NCBI GenBank assembly: GCA_025738555.1
Contig: JAOVFP010000007.1
Coordinates: 2,480,001 to 2,544,000 of the forward strand
Length of the DNA: 64,000 nt
Direction of reading: 5' to 3'
Origin: Cyathus striatus
Taxonomy: Eukaryota; Basidiomycota; Agaricomycetes; Agaricales; Nidulariaceae
Below are positions 36,481-48,135 of this stretch, one piece after another. The position numbers and the translations under genes are program-made. Position 1 is the first letter of the stretch. Each line of letters begins with the position of its first letter. The notes under the pieces are model-generated. The model did no database searches and had not been told where the DNA came from. It saw only the letters and a program-made list of their open reading frames with translations.

Positions 36481-37400
36481 CACTGCTCCACGGAATCAGG
36501 TGGAGTCCACCTGGAGTCCAGGTATTCCACCTGAAGTCCACCTGAAGTCCACCTGGACTTTACTGGACTCTACCTGGACTCTACCTGAACTTTATATAGA
36601 AAAATTGTAGGATTTAGATAGACTCCACCTGGACTCCAGGTAGAGTTCAGGTAGAGTCCAGAAAAATACTGGAATACACCTGGAGTCCACTGGACTTAGT
36701 CAACTGGGCTTCAGATAGACTCTACCTGGAGTTCACCTGGACTCCAGCTGGACTCAACCTGGACTCTACTGTACAAAGTAGCTTAAACATTACCTGGGGT
36801 TCACCAGGACTCCACCTGGACTCTACCTGGACTCTATGTGTACTAAGTAGTTGAGACATTACCTGGGGTTCACCTGGACTCTACCTGAACTCTACCTAGA
36901 CTCTATGTGTACTAAGTAGTTGAGACATTACCTGGGGTTTACCTGGACTCTATCTAAACTCTACCTGTACTAAGTAGTTGAGACATTACCTGGACTCTAC
37001 CTAGACTCTATGTGTACTAAGTAGTTGAGACATTACCTGGTGTTCACCTGGACTCCAGCTGGACTCTACCTGGACTCTACCTAGACTCTACATGTACTAA
37101 GTAGTTGAGACATTACCTGGACTCTACCTAGACTCTATGTGTACTAAGTAGTTTGGACATTACCTGGGGTTCACCTGGACTCCAGCTGGATTCTATCAGA
37201 ACTCTACCTGTACTAAATAGTTGAGACATTACCTGGGGTTCACCTGAACTCCAGCTGGAATATATCTGGACTCTACCTGTACTAAGTAGTTGAGATATTA
37301 CCTGGAGTTCACCTGGACTCCAGCTGGACTATACCTGGACTCTACCTGTACTAAGTAGTTGAAACATTACCTGGAGTTCATTTGGACTCTACCTGAATTG

Positions 37401-38793
37401 TAACATGTTTCCTACAGTGTTGAGTCATGCGACGAGTTTTAAGTAATTCTTTATGTACTTAGAATAACAATTCCAAATATATTCAAAAACTTAATATCCT
37501 GAGGTGTAAGTTCAGTAAGTTCAAGGGGCACAATGACTTCAATTTCAAAAATAGGACAAGTTATTTTTAGATCAGTTTAACTTCATGTTATTCTTAGAAT
37601 GCATCAAGGTATTCAGTGTCAAAGTATTCAGATTTCAATTCAGTTAACTCGGTATGTAGTTCTCGGTGTCTAAATGTCTTGTAACTATTCTGATTCTTGT
37701 CTGTATACTGCCCTGTCTGTGGGGGGAAGAATGCCTGGCAGTTCCTGCCGTTTCATTCCCTCCTCGCTCATCTATATACCTTTTCTTATCTACTTACTTA
37801 CAAATTGCGTAGTAATAAATTTATAATTGATCTCCGGTGTTTCCCCGGCCTATGTGTAAGATAGCGTGTCGTCAGTGCCCAGGCAGCAGTCAGCCAATCG
37901 TGCACATAACCCAATGCACTCCCATTCTGCAACGCATGCTCATTTGAGCGTCCCATTGGTTACCTTCCTAATCGGGTAATCAGCCGATGCGGCAGCGTCA
38001 TCCGTTCATATCAATTTCATTTATGTTGGCCTCTCAGGTCAGGTTTCCGCTTCTGCATGAACTCCTGACCATTAGGGTACTCATTCTCTTTCCCTTCTTG
38101 CTTCCCTTCCCCCTTTCTCGCGCTCTCTCCCTCTCATTGTCTCGCTTGTCTCAGGGATTCGGGGTCTCAGGGATTTTTAGTAAGTCCGTGTTCTTCAATA
38201 TCCACACTTTGCATTTTGTCTGATTTTGTCATAGTCATATTGTTCATTCTAGGTTCTCGGTACTTGTGTAAAGAACACAACATTATTTTGAAAAGTAAAG
38301 TGGTTATGTATTTTATTTGTTTAAAGGGTTTTAAACCAGTACTAACGCGGAGTTATGTTTTTTAATAGGTTTTGATTTATCCCTTGTTTAATTACGGGAG
38401 GCGGCGTGGGAACTCAGCCCCTCCCCACTGTTTCCTCACTCGACACACTAGGTACTGGTATCTTGAAGTCAAGATATAAAGAATTTTTAAATTAGGTACG
38501 TTGCTTTCTATTTACATGTGTATCAACAGTTATCAAACCATGTGTGAAAGTGTGACATGTCAGAAAATGCTGATAAAGCGTGACAACCGTGGGAAAATGT
38601 GACATGTGTGACAACCGTGGGAAAAAGTGTGACATGGTTGGAAAATGCTGAAAAGCGTGGATATGATATGTCGCACTTTTCCCACGGTTGTCACACATGT
38701 CACATTTTTCCCACGGTTGTCACGCTTTATCAGCATTTTCTGACATGTCACACTTTCACACATGGTTTGATAACTGTAGGAAACATGTTACAA
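37401..38793. repeat. Near-perfect hairpin (about 280 bp without the LTR)
   Basis: Without the LTR, 37401-37417 plus 38526-38793 forms one inverted repeat: TGTAACATGTTTCCTACAG at the left, its complement at 38774-38793. Between them 38530-38640 pairs with 38660-38775 with only one or two single-base gaps. It contains GTGTGACATGT and CAACCGTGGG words. Near-identity of the arms implies very recent formation or active gene conversion. Confidence 0.85.
37418..38525 (+). mobile_element. Solo LTR (copy A), 1.1 kb, 4-bp target duplication
   Basis: Starts TGTTGAGTC and ends ...GTATCA, flanked by ACAG at 37414-37417 and 38526-38529. The opposite hairpin arm (38768-38779) shows the uninterrupted site, which confirms the insertion. 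Homologous to 27294-27892 + 31608-31892. CG sites are fairly well kept around 37660-38100. Confidence 0.8.
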
Positions 38794-39459
38794 CTGTAAC
38801 AATAGAGTCTAGGTACAGCTTAGGCACTTGAGTTCAGTGGAGTCCAGGTAGAGTCCAGGTGAACTCCAGGTAATGTTTCAACTACTTAGTACTAGTCCAG
38901 CTGGAGTCCAGGTAAACCCCAGGTAATGTCTCAACTACTTAGTACATGTAGAGTCCAGATATAGTCCAGCTGAAGTCCAAGTAAACCCCAGGTAATGTCT
39001 CAACTACTTAGTACAGGTAGAGTCTAGGTAGAGTCCAGCTGGAGTCCAGGTGAACCCCAGGTAATGTCTAAACTACTTAGTACACGTAGAGTCTAAGTAG
39101 AGTCCAGGTAGAGTCCAGCTGGAGTCCAGGTAAACCCCTGGTAATGTCTAAACTACTTAGTACATGTAGAGTCTAGGTAAAGTCCAGGTAGAGTCCAGCT
39201 GGAGTCCAGGTAAACCCCAGGTAATGTCTAAACTACTTAGTACACATAGAGTCTAGATAGAGTCCAGGTAGAGTTCAGTTGGAATCCAGGTAAACCCCAA
39301 GTAATGTCTAAACTACTTAGTACAGTAGAGTCCAGGTAGAGTCCAGCTGGAGTCCAGTAGAGTCCACCTGAAGTCCATCTGAAGTCCACTGAAGTCCACC
39401 TGGAGTCCAGGATTTTACCTGGACTCTACCTGAAGTCCACCTGATCTCGTGGAGCAGTG

Positions 39460-40352
39460 CAATATACTGCATAAGAGGACCTAATATTGTTCTTTGAAAA
39501 GAAACATTATTACATGAAGTGATGACAGCCCACAGGAGCACTGGCAGTGCATCAATGGGGAAAGCAGAGAAGAGGCACTTACCTCAGTGATGCCAAACAC
39601 CTACTGCTCCTCCATCTCTATTCTTTTAAGTCATGATTGACTGCACCTGTGGGTATGCAAAATGAGAAAGAAACCCTCCAGGGCATAGAGAAATTGGATA
39701 CTTCATGTTGTCAAATTGTTATGCCTCATTGTATTCTTAGGAGGTGTAGACTCTATACAATACATTGGATGACACAAACACAGAGATGAACTGAAAAATG
39801 AACCTTGGAACCACTAGTGTAACCAAAACCTCAATATGCCATGGTCTTAGACTGAGGGCATTCCAAAGGCTTCTACTGTTCCTCCTTCCCCTCCTCCTCC
39901 CATTGCTCCCACAGGGGACATGCCTGAAGCACATCCCTATGCTCCACCATCCCATTGTCCCCTTTTCCACTGCTGATCAGGTCTTCATGGAGCAGGGGGG
40001 TGCAGCTCAGTTGAATGCTTTGCCTGGAGAAATGTGAGGGTGTCTTCATGCTGTCTGATGCACCAGCTAAGCTTGAGATGTGCCTGTGGAGATTCTCAGT
40101 TGTTGCCAATATGCATCTGTGGTATTGTCAGCAAAGAACAAGAAAAAAATGAATATGCTGTGTACTGTGTCCCTTGTTGCAGCTCAGTAGGTGGGGTGGG
40201 GCAATAGCTTTCATGACATTCTTTGGTTATGTATGCTGTGAAAAATATAGAGAGACTGAATCAGGTTCTTGAGTGCCTTTCACTGCACAGCTGAAGAAAT
40301 GTATGGCATAGCCAGTTTATCTAGCAGAGTGCTGTATGTGTCACCCCCACAC
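39460..40352. other. CpG-poor sequence without recognisable gene
   Basis: ORFs on both strands around 39737-40109 overlap each other and show no domain. Nothing else seen. Confidence 0.4.
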
Positions 40353-41510
40353 ATGTCTCAACTGACTATCAACTGACTATCAATTGACTCTCATATAAGT
40401 ATCGATAGTTTCACCTGACTCTCATCTGACTCTCAACTAAGTCTCAGAAGTCGGGTTAGACTCTCATCTGACTGTCATTTGACTCTCAACTGAGTCTCAA
40501 GAGTCAACTGAGAGTCTCATTAGAGTCAGTTGAGAGTCAGTTGTGACCTGAAATTAGTATTGGGCTTAACTTGGATTCTTACCTGACTCTTACCTGACTC
40601 TCACCTAACTCCATGTGTGACATGTTGGAAAAAGCGTGACAAGTGTGACATGATGGAACAAGCGTGACAAGTGTGACAATACATGAAAAGTGTGATAAGT
40701 GTGATGGCTATGATATTGTGACAGTGTGTCACACATGTCACGCTTTCCAACATGTCACACTTGTTTTCCGATATATCACGCTTTTTTGAACATGTCACGC
40801 TTTTCCAACATGTCACACATGTCACAATATGTGACATGCATGACATTCGTCCCGCCTGTCACGTCTGTCACACATATTCCCGCACATCAATTCATCATAC
40901 ATTTCCCACACATCATATTTGTGACAATTTTCATGCACGTCATGTCTGTCACAATTCTCCCACACTACGCATATATTGCACTTGTCATGCTTTAGCGCAT
41001 TTGTCACGCTTTAGCACGTTTGTGGACTGTAGTAAACTATAGTCTAGGTAAGTGTGATGACTGTGCACACTTGTCCTAGTGTGTCATTCAGAATGTCCAC
41101 TTTTTTCAACATGTCACACATGTCACATGTTGTGACATGCGTAATGACTGTGGGAAACTATAGTAATCAGGTGGAATCTATATGGAGTCTATTTTATACC
41201 AATAACTCATACAAATTTAATTGATAGTCAGATGATAGTCAGGTGAAATTGTATCAATCAACTCTCAGATTACTATCTGATACCAGATTGAATAAGAGTA
41301 AGCTAATAGTAAGGTGACAGTAAGGTGAGACTAGCAATTACTCTATTTTGTATGTAATTATAATCTGACTATCAACTGACTCTCACCTGACTCTCAAAAC
41401 TCTCACCTGAGTCTCACCTGAGTCTCAACTAAGTCTCATCTTACTATCAATTTACTCTCTGATACTATCAACTGACTCTCAACTGACTCTCTGATAGTCA
41501 GTTGAAACAT
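40353..41510. mobile_element. Foldback element with CTGACTCTCA outer and GTGACATGT inner words
   Basis: Ends ATGTCTCAACTGACTATCA (40353) and, reverse complemented, ATGTTTCAACTGACTATCA (41510) are inverted repeats. Outer arms 40353-40615 and about 41165-41510 repeat CTCAAC/ACCTGACTCTC. The inner part 40615-41165 repeats GTGACATGTGTGACA in both orientations, the same inner word as the hairpin at 38.5 kb. No gene. Confidence 0.75.
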
Positions 41511-41766
41511 GTAGCTCATTGACAAGTTCTCGCAGAGTGCAGCAAAATGGTAGTAGTAGATGTGAAATAAGTGGAAGGTGGTGGAAAAAAATGGTAGTAG
41601 ATAAATTGGTCATCAAATCATTAAACAAAGGCACATTATGATATTGCTGGATTTTCAACCCTGAATTCCCAACTATCAGAAGTCAAGCTATCATCTTCCA
41701 TCTCTCCCTCACCTCTTCCAGCACCTTCAATGACAATAACACCCTCCTTCAAACTCCTCTTCTCTT

Positions 41767-42310
41767 AGCCAAGTATTTGATGCATTTGCCAAGTTCCCTC
41801 TCACCTCCCCCTTCAAGCAAGACAAAGACAACCTTCTCTGCAGTGTAGGAATTGCTACCTTGGAGCTCATTGGACTCACAGTGGGCTTGATCACATTGGG
41901 AAGCATGATGAGCAGCTTATGGATATGGACTGGGAAGGTGAATGTTGCCTTGTTGAGGTGGCAAGTGTACTGTAGTGTCATGGGTCATGATGTGGAGTGG
42001 TTTGATATGCATCTTGGTGGAAATGACAATGCTGAGGGCCCTCTGAGGGCTGCTGGTCTAATGGCCAAATTCAACTTACTTTTCCTTCCCTTCCCTTCCC
42101 TCTTCTCATTAATGTATTGTATCACAGTGAAATGGAAAATGTCCACACAGCATCCTCCATCACCTCTGAAAATCTCCTCCAATACCTCACCACCACTATT
42201 ACATGCCCCATTCTCGCATTCATGCACTCCTGGTCTCTCACTCTAATCATCCTCTCCACCATTCCCTTTCTCACCTTCCTCCAAGGCATCTCTCAATCCC
42301 ATAATTGTCA
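41767..42310 (+). pseudogene. Fragment of an ABC transporter gene (a-factor/pheromone-exporter, Ste6-like)
   Basis: The frame from 41767 to about 42080 reads as the first transmembrane domain of a full-size ABC exporter: SQVFDAFAKFPLTSPFKQ, then ELIGLTVGLITLGSMM, SSLWIWTGKVNV and VMGHDVEWFDMHLGG, ending in GPLRAAGLMAKF. After a frameshift the match resumes at about 42150-42300 with NLLQYLTTTITCPILAFMHSW and TIPFLTFLQGISQ. The combination VEWFD...AKF and the following helix is what I know from basidiomycete Ste6-type transporters. Nucleotide-binding domains are absent. CpG-depleted. It lies directly beside a foldback element, so it may be captured sequence; gene conversion or an old duplication are alternatives. 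Confidence 0.65.
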
Positions 42311-43362
42311 GCCAAATTTTTCATTAAACATAGGTGGTTTATGATATGAGATATCATAATAGCTCTATGATTTATGAGTGAGGCATACATGTGATTGTCA
42401 AAAATGATGGCAACATGCTTTTTCCACCAAGAAATGCAAGGTGTACTTGCATTAATTAGCTTGTAGCACATTGCTCCCTGTATAGACCAACTTTAAATTT
42501 TGTATACATATTTTCCCTGTTGTATTCTACTAGAATATAAATTTATGAAATACTGAACATATTTAATGCTGTGATATACACAATCTAATTCACCAACTAT
42601 ATTTGTATCATACAATTTACTAATTAGCTTACAGGAGTTGTTATTCATGATATATCTACATGAGATTTTGGATATATGATGTGCTATATATACAGTATAG
42701 GCTATTAGAATATTATAAAATAAAGGTAACTGTATATCAAGATATAATGATATTTATATGAGACTTTCTATTTGTCAGACCTGAGTGAATTAAAAATGGA
42801 ATGTTTAATCATTATATGGACCACTGTATCTCTATGGAAATTCATGTATATATGTATAATTTATGCTTTAGAATATTCCTGCACAGACAGTATGATATTT
42901 ACTCAGATGTAGGAAGATATCTACTGGCAAGAGATGAAATACAGATGTCAGCTATGTGTGATCCAACTTATCACTCTCATTTTCAGTGCAATAATGAAGC
43001 AATTGCTAAATATTATGGAGGTTATATTATTTGATATACAAGTAGTGTTTCAGATAAATTTTAAACAATTCCATCTCTCCTAAAATGTTCTGCTTGTCAA
43101 TGAATAATTTCCTTGAATAAAATGCAGCCTTATACAAAAATATGTTATACAATACCACCAAGATACTAAGTACATCCCTAATTTTTTGTGCTCATACTTC
43201 ACACTATATAGAATACATGACCAAATTTATGAGACATTCCAAGTTGTGCATAATGTGTTACAGCTCAAAAAATGCAAGAAACCATTCTAATTATGTGTGG
43301 GAATTGTTGTTGTTTGCCATCACTTTTGGCAACCATGTGTATATTATATGTAGTATACAGGT
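42311..43362. other. AT-rich sequence without recognisable gene
   Basis: Only short chance ORFs; CG almost absent. Confidence 0.4.
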
Positions 43363-45690
43363 TACTCATAAAAGCTCATTACTTTATGATTGCTATTGTT
43401 ATTGTAATGCTAGTGTGTGTACTCATAAGTACTCATTAGTTTATGATTCCTATTGTTATTGTAATACTAGTATGTGTACTTGTAAGTACTCATTACTGTA
43501 TGATTCCTATTGTTATTGTAATACTAGTAAATGTACTCATAAGTACTCAGTAATTTAAGATCCCTATTGCTATTGTATTAACATTATGTGTACTCATAAG
43601 TGTTCATTACTTTGTGCTTTCTATTATTATTTTAATAGTATTATGTACACTTTATCTCATCTGTCACATCTGTCACAATTTTCCCATGTGTTACATTTTT
43701 CACAATTTTCATGCAGTGTCACCACTGTTACATATCTCCAGTGTGTTACCTTTGTCACACATTTCCCACTCATGATGCATTGCTACATTTTCCTGTGTAT
43801 CACATATGTCACATATCTCCCACGCTACCAACATAATTCCCACACATCACATATATCACATTTTTGGCATGTGTCATGTATGCCACAATTGTCCCATATG
43901 TCACTACATTTCCTGCACTTTACATACTTCCCATGTGTCACATTTGTTATGCCTGCCACGCCTTCATGCTCGTCATGTTTGTCACACTATGCGCGCGTGT
44001 CACATTTTCGCACACATCACATTTTCACACATGTCACGCTTTCATGCATGTCACATGTGTCATGTCTACCACCCATGTCACGCATTCATGCATGTCACAC
44101 ATGTCACATCTACATGCGCATTACATATGTCACAGATTTCCCACACTTCACTTACTTTATACACATTATATTTTATGTGTCATGTCTGCATATACATTGC
44201 ATCTTCATACATGTCATGTTTGTCAATATCTCATATTCATTAAATACATCACATTCATCATGCTTTTTGCACATGTTGCCTGTGTCATGTTTGTGAGATG
44301 CATCACAGTATCCCATGTTCTCTATACATGTCCTATTTTTCAAGTGCATTGCAAGCTTTTCAGAAGTGTCATGCTTTCTATGTGTCAGATTTATCACATT
44401 TTCTTTGCTTGTAATACTATGAAAAAGACATAAGAACAATAAGTATGCACTGTATTAATATGTATGGAAGAAATGAAGGGTCAAGTATGACTGAAATTTT
44501 TGGTCCATGCTTAGCAACAGAGGCCATTTAGTGTGTGACAACCCTCAAGATTAGCAACACTAGTGGCCAGTGACCCTAAGTTGTGGAAAAAGTATATCTG
44601 TCATGCTTTTTGCTTAGAAACAAGGCCACCATTATATGTGACAGTTTCTTCCATACATGTCACTACAGTATACTTATTATTGCTTCTTACACTTCCCAAC
44701 CCTAAATAACTCAGGGGAGAGAAGCCAATTACATGTGTGTGGTTACTTGTATATCTGTACCAATATTCAAAATGTTGTGGAAGTGAACCAAGTATCTAAA
44801 GTCATAACATGGCATATGACAATTATAAAGTTATAGAATTGTAACAGTAACTTAAAACTAGAATGGAAGATGTAGTGCATGTATATAGTTGGAGCCTTAG
44901 TCCCATTGATGGAGTATGAGGAATTTGAAAATTAAATGTTATGAGATGTTTTATAATTTGGACTGGGAATGTGATAAAATTGCAAAGTAAAAGCCATAAT
45001 GGTTAGTTTGAGTGTGAGAGATGATGAGGTCATTATAATGGTATTAAACATGTTGGACATATTCAGCAATCAGACAAATAAAACAAATAGTGAAAGAACC
45101 ATGCATGGATAACAAATATACAAGAATAGTAAATATATGTGATTTTGTATCACATTAAACTTATATATCTCAGTTATTAGATGATCATGATTCTTGTATC
45201 AGCTATTGGTAATTCTCATATCTTCTAACACATATTATTGAGGACATATGTGATGTGTGTGAAATCGTGACACATGTAACATGCAGGAAAACATAGTGAT
45301 GTGTCATGAGTGTGAAATGTGTGATGAAGGCAACACACAGGAGATATGTGACAGTCATAACACTGCATGAAAATTGTGACAGATGTGATGCGTGAGAAAA
45401 AGCATACATAATACTATTAGAATAATAATAGGAAGCATATAGTAATGAGCACTTATGAATACACATAATGTTAATACAATAGCAATAGAAATCTTAAATT
45501 AATGAGTACTTATGAGTATGCATACTAGTATTACAATAACAATAGAAATCATACAGTAATGAGTACTTATGAGTACACATATTACAATAACAATAGGAAT
45601 CATAAACTAATGAGTACTTATGAGTACACATACTAGTATTACAACAACAATAGGAATCATGAAGTAATGAGTCCAAGTCAAAAGTTGCAC
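43363..45690. mobile_element. Foldback element with 57-bp tandem units as arms
   Basis: Left arm 43363-43650 holds five 57-bp units (ACTCATAAGTACTCATTA ... CCTATTGTTATTGTAATACT). Right arm about 45415-45690 holds the same units inverted. Inside, 43650-44400 and 45230-45415 repeat CATGTCACAT/CTGTCACA words in opposite orientation. The centre (44430-45230) is anonymous. No transposase. A two-unit fragment also lies at 51145-51255. Confidence 0.75.
44430..45230. other. Centre of the foldback element; stray hAT-type end
   Basis: No gene. 44884-44899 reads TATAGTTGGAGCCTTA, the right end of the TAAGGCTCCAAC family, without a left partner nearby. Confidence 0.45.
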
Positions 45691-46750
45691 AGGTGTAGTC
45701 CAGTGACATCCAGAAATTACAGGCACTTCTGATGCTCTGTAATTTTCGGAAAATTCCTGTAAATGTCCCATTTTCTGGATCAAAAACAGGTCTGAACAGA
45801 TTCCAACAGAGAGATATAAAACCAATATGAAAATATATTCAGCATTAATCCAACTATTACAGCAATGTACTGAAATATGGTTCCTGTGATGTAATCCCTC
45901 CCTCCCTTCACTCCCTCCCTCCCTTCCTCCACTTCCTCCTTCCCTCCACTTCCCCCTTTCTTCCCCACACTCCCTCCTGCTCTCCAACCCCACCATTTCC
46001 ACTATACAGCCAATCCTTATGCCTCGTCATCCTCTTTCATCCCCCTCCATCAGTCCAGCAAAATCTCTTAGCCCTTTCAATTCATGCAATCTGCTCTAAT
46101 CAATATCAGAACCTGCATAAAATACAGAGTAGTTGATGATGTACAACTTTGAGGAGGGGCCTATTCCAGTTGGATTAGCAGGGGTGGTACAAGGAAGGTA
46201 GCATGTTGTGCATTTGGGAGGGTTTTATGCCAGTGTGCTACTAAATGTGTGTTAGCAGAAAAGACAAGGGAGTAGATAGCATACCATGAATATGTCTTGC
46301 TCTATTCACCATGGGGGGACACTGATTGGCAAAGTGGCAAGGTAGTATACTTCTGTGCCACAATGATGAGCATCCAGAAATAAGTTAAGGCCAAGAGGGT
46401 AGATCAGGGGACATACACCAAAAATGGCCAGTTCACAGATGTGACTAGCAGAGCAACAGCCTAGGAGGTGTACAGGCTGGGATGTCATTGTATGTCCAGC
46501 AGTATTCACAACTTACAAGGACATCCAGAGACTGAAACCCAGGTAAAGCATATGCACTATAAACATGAGATAAAGAATCATAAAACAAACCTAAAAGATT
46601 TTTCATAGAAGTGATGGTGGCATGGTGGGGAGCTTCAATGAATCTGAACCTCCAATCAAGTACAGTGCAATGCATAGCAGTGGTGTGGTGTCTGTTGATC
46701 AAGGTTAGCAAACAGGATGCTGGAGAGCAGAACAGTAAAAGAGCTAGATA
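45691..46750. other. Anonymous sequence; weak minus-strand frames
   Basis: Overlapping minus-strand ORFs at 46306-46756 have protein-like composition but no domain I recognise. 45890-45990 is a GGGAGGGAAGG tract. Confidence 0.3.
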
Positions 46751-47046
46751 GCACAATATAAGGCTCCAACTATATACTATCCTATACCCTATTCATATAC
46801 ATATCCCTATTGTCAAAATCCTTCCCTATACATGTATAGTATGATATATAGTATATGGTAGTGTATATAGTTTCAATATGTGTTAATAAATTTGTATAAG
46901 TTGCAACACACTAGAGAGAATGCCAATACTGAATGAGTGAATGAGTGACCAATTGAAAATGATATGATTGTGCTGATGATCAAGTCAAATCGACACAACA
47001 GAAATCCATTTTCACCTTTGCTGCAGCACCCAACCTCCTGAGTCCA

Positions 47047-47400
47047 ATGGCCCTACACCCTTCCACAGATTTCTTCTTTCATGCATTTTCAAACCATGTT
47101 TCCACTCTAGAACAACTGCAGTTTGCATTACCTGATAATATTCCTGTCAGCACAAAGGATGATAAAGTTGTAGTCATCTTCGAAAATTTTCCAGTCCCCA
47201 CAGCAGACAGTGAGTATTGGGAAATCTTCAATCAACGGATGGATATCCTTTTTAAAGAAAATGTCACTAATACCACAACTGGTCACCTCGCCAATGTCTT
47301 CAAAGGGAAATTCGGAATGGATATAATCATACAGTACTTAAATGTACCCTCTTGTAAACACACCCCCTTGCAAACATACCCTGTTGTCAATGTCCACTAA
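47047..47400 (+). CDS. ORF inside the hAT-type element, unknown function
   Basis: 117-residue frame starting MALHPSTDFFFHAFSNHV. Residues 20-100 have ordinary globular composition (for example DNIPVSTKDDKVVVIFENFPV and WEIFNQRMDILFKENV), while the C-terminal 17 residues run into the adjacent minisatellite. It may be a host gene fragment carried by the element. CpG sites (CTTCGAAAAT, CAACGGATGG, TTCGGAATGG) are kept better than in flanking DNA. No family recognised; may be a pseudogene exon rather than an intact gene. Confidence 0.35.
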   Translation: MALHPSTDFFFHAFSNHVSTLEQLQFALPDNIPVSTKDDKVVVIFENFPVPTADSEYWEIFNQRMDILFKENVTNTTTGHLANVFKGKFGMDIIIQYLNVPSCKHTPLQTYPVVNVH

Positions 47401-47815
47401 TGCAAATGTACCCCCTCATCAACATACACCCATGTAGATGCACCTGCTCACAAACACATCCCCTTGCAAATGCATCCCCTCACAAACACATCCCCTCACA
47501 AACATACCCTGTCATTGATATACACCCATGCAAATGTATCTTCTTGTCAATATATACTCATGTAGACATACCCCCTCATCAATGTACACCCACACAAATG
47601 TATCTTCTTGTCAACATATACTCATGTAGACATACCCCCTCACAAACATACCCCCTCATCAATGTACACTCACACAAACATATCCCCTCATTGAGGTATC
47701 CCCATGTCAATGTACCACCTCATCAATGTAGACCTCACCCCCCACAACAACACTCATTGAGGTATCCCAACATATGCCCATGTCAACTTATGCATACACA
47801 AACATACCCCCTTTC
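47345..47815 (+). repeat. Minisatellite of ACATACCCCCTCA-type units
   Basis: Degenerate units of about 18-20 bp (CATACCCCCTCATCAATGTA, CACCCACACAAATGTATC) with a higher-order period of about 75 bp between 47560 and 47660. The frame rich in His, Pro, Thr and Cys over it is rejected as coding. Confidence 0.7.
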
Positions 47816-48135
47816 CAAAAAAGGTGAATGGTAATGACAGAAAGATTTTACTTGTACCTAACCCTGGAGCTACCAGAAGGACATATAGTGTTCAAGCTCC
47901 AGCACAATGAAAACCCCAGAGTTAAAGACCACAGTGTATGGAAGGCCCTGAGAAGCTAGCACATGCATGTAGTATCAATCCAGGTTGAGTATTATAGACA
48001 CAGTAGTAGATAGAAGGGTAGCAGTGCTGGGGGATGAGGGGAACAGGTGATGTGCATTGCATAGTAAGTACATAGTACACAGTCAACATCAACTATCACA
48101 GTAATGTGATGCCACATGGATAATGACACACAGTG

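Larger units (their letters stand above)
36481..39459. mobile_element. Foldback element with CTGGACTC/GAGTCCAG words
   Basis: Ends CACTGCTCCAC (36481-36491) and GTGGAGCAGTG (39449-39459) are perfect inverted repeats. Arms 36481-37400 and 38795-39459 are arrays of ACCTGGACTC / GAGTCCAGGT words in opposite orientation, with a regular sub-unit in which TACTAAGTAGTTGAGACATT or its complement recurs every 60-110 bp. The centre holds a near-perfect hairpin that was later split by a solo LTR. No transposase; no clear target duplication. Confidence 0.75.

Noticed and set aside
43586..44433. 236- and 189-residue His/Ser/Cys-rich ORFs
   Set aside because: They are translations of the CATGTCACAT word array in different frames.
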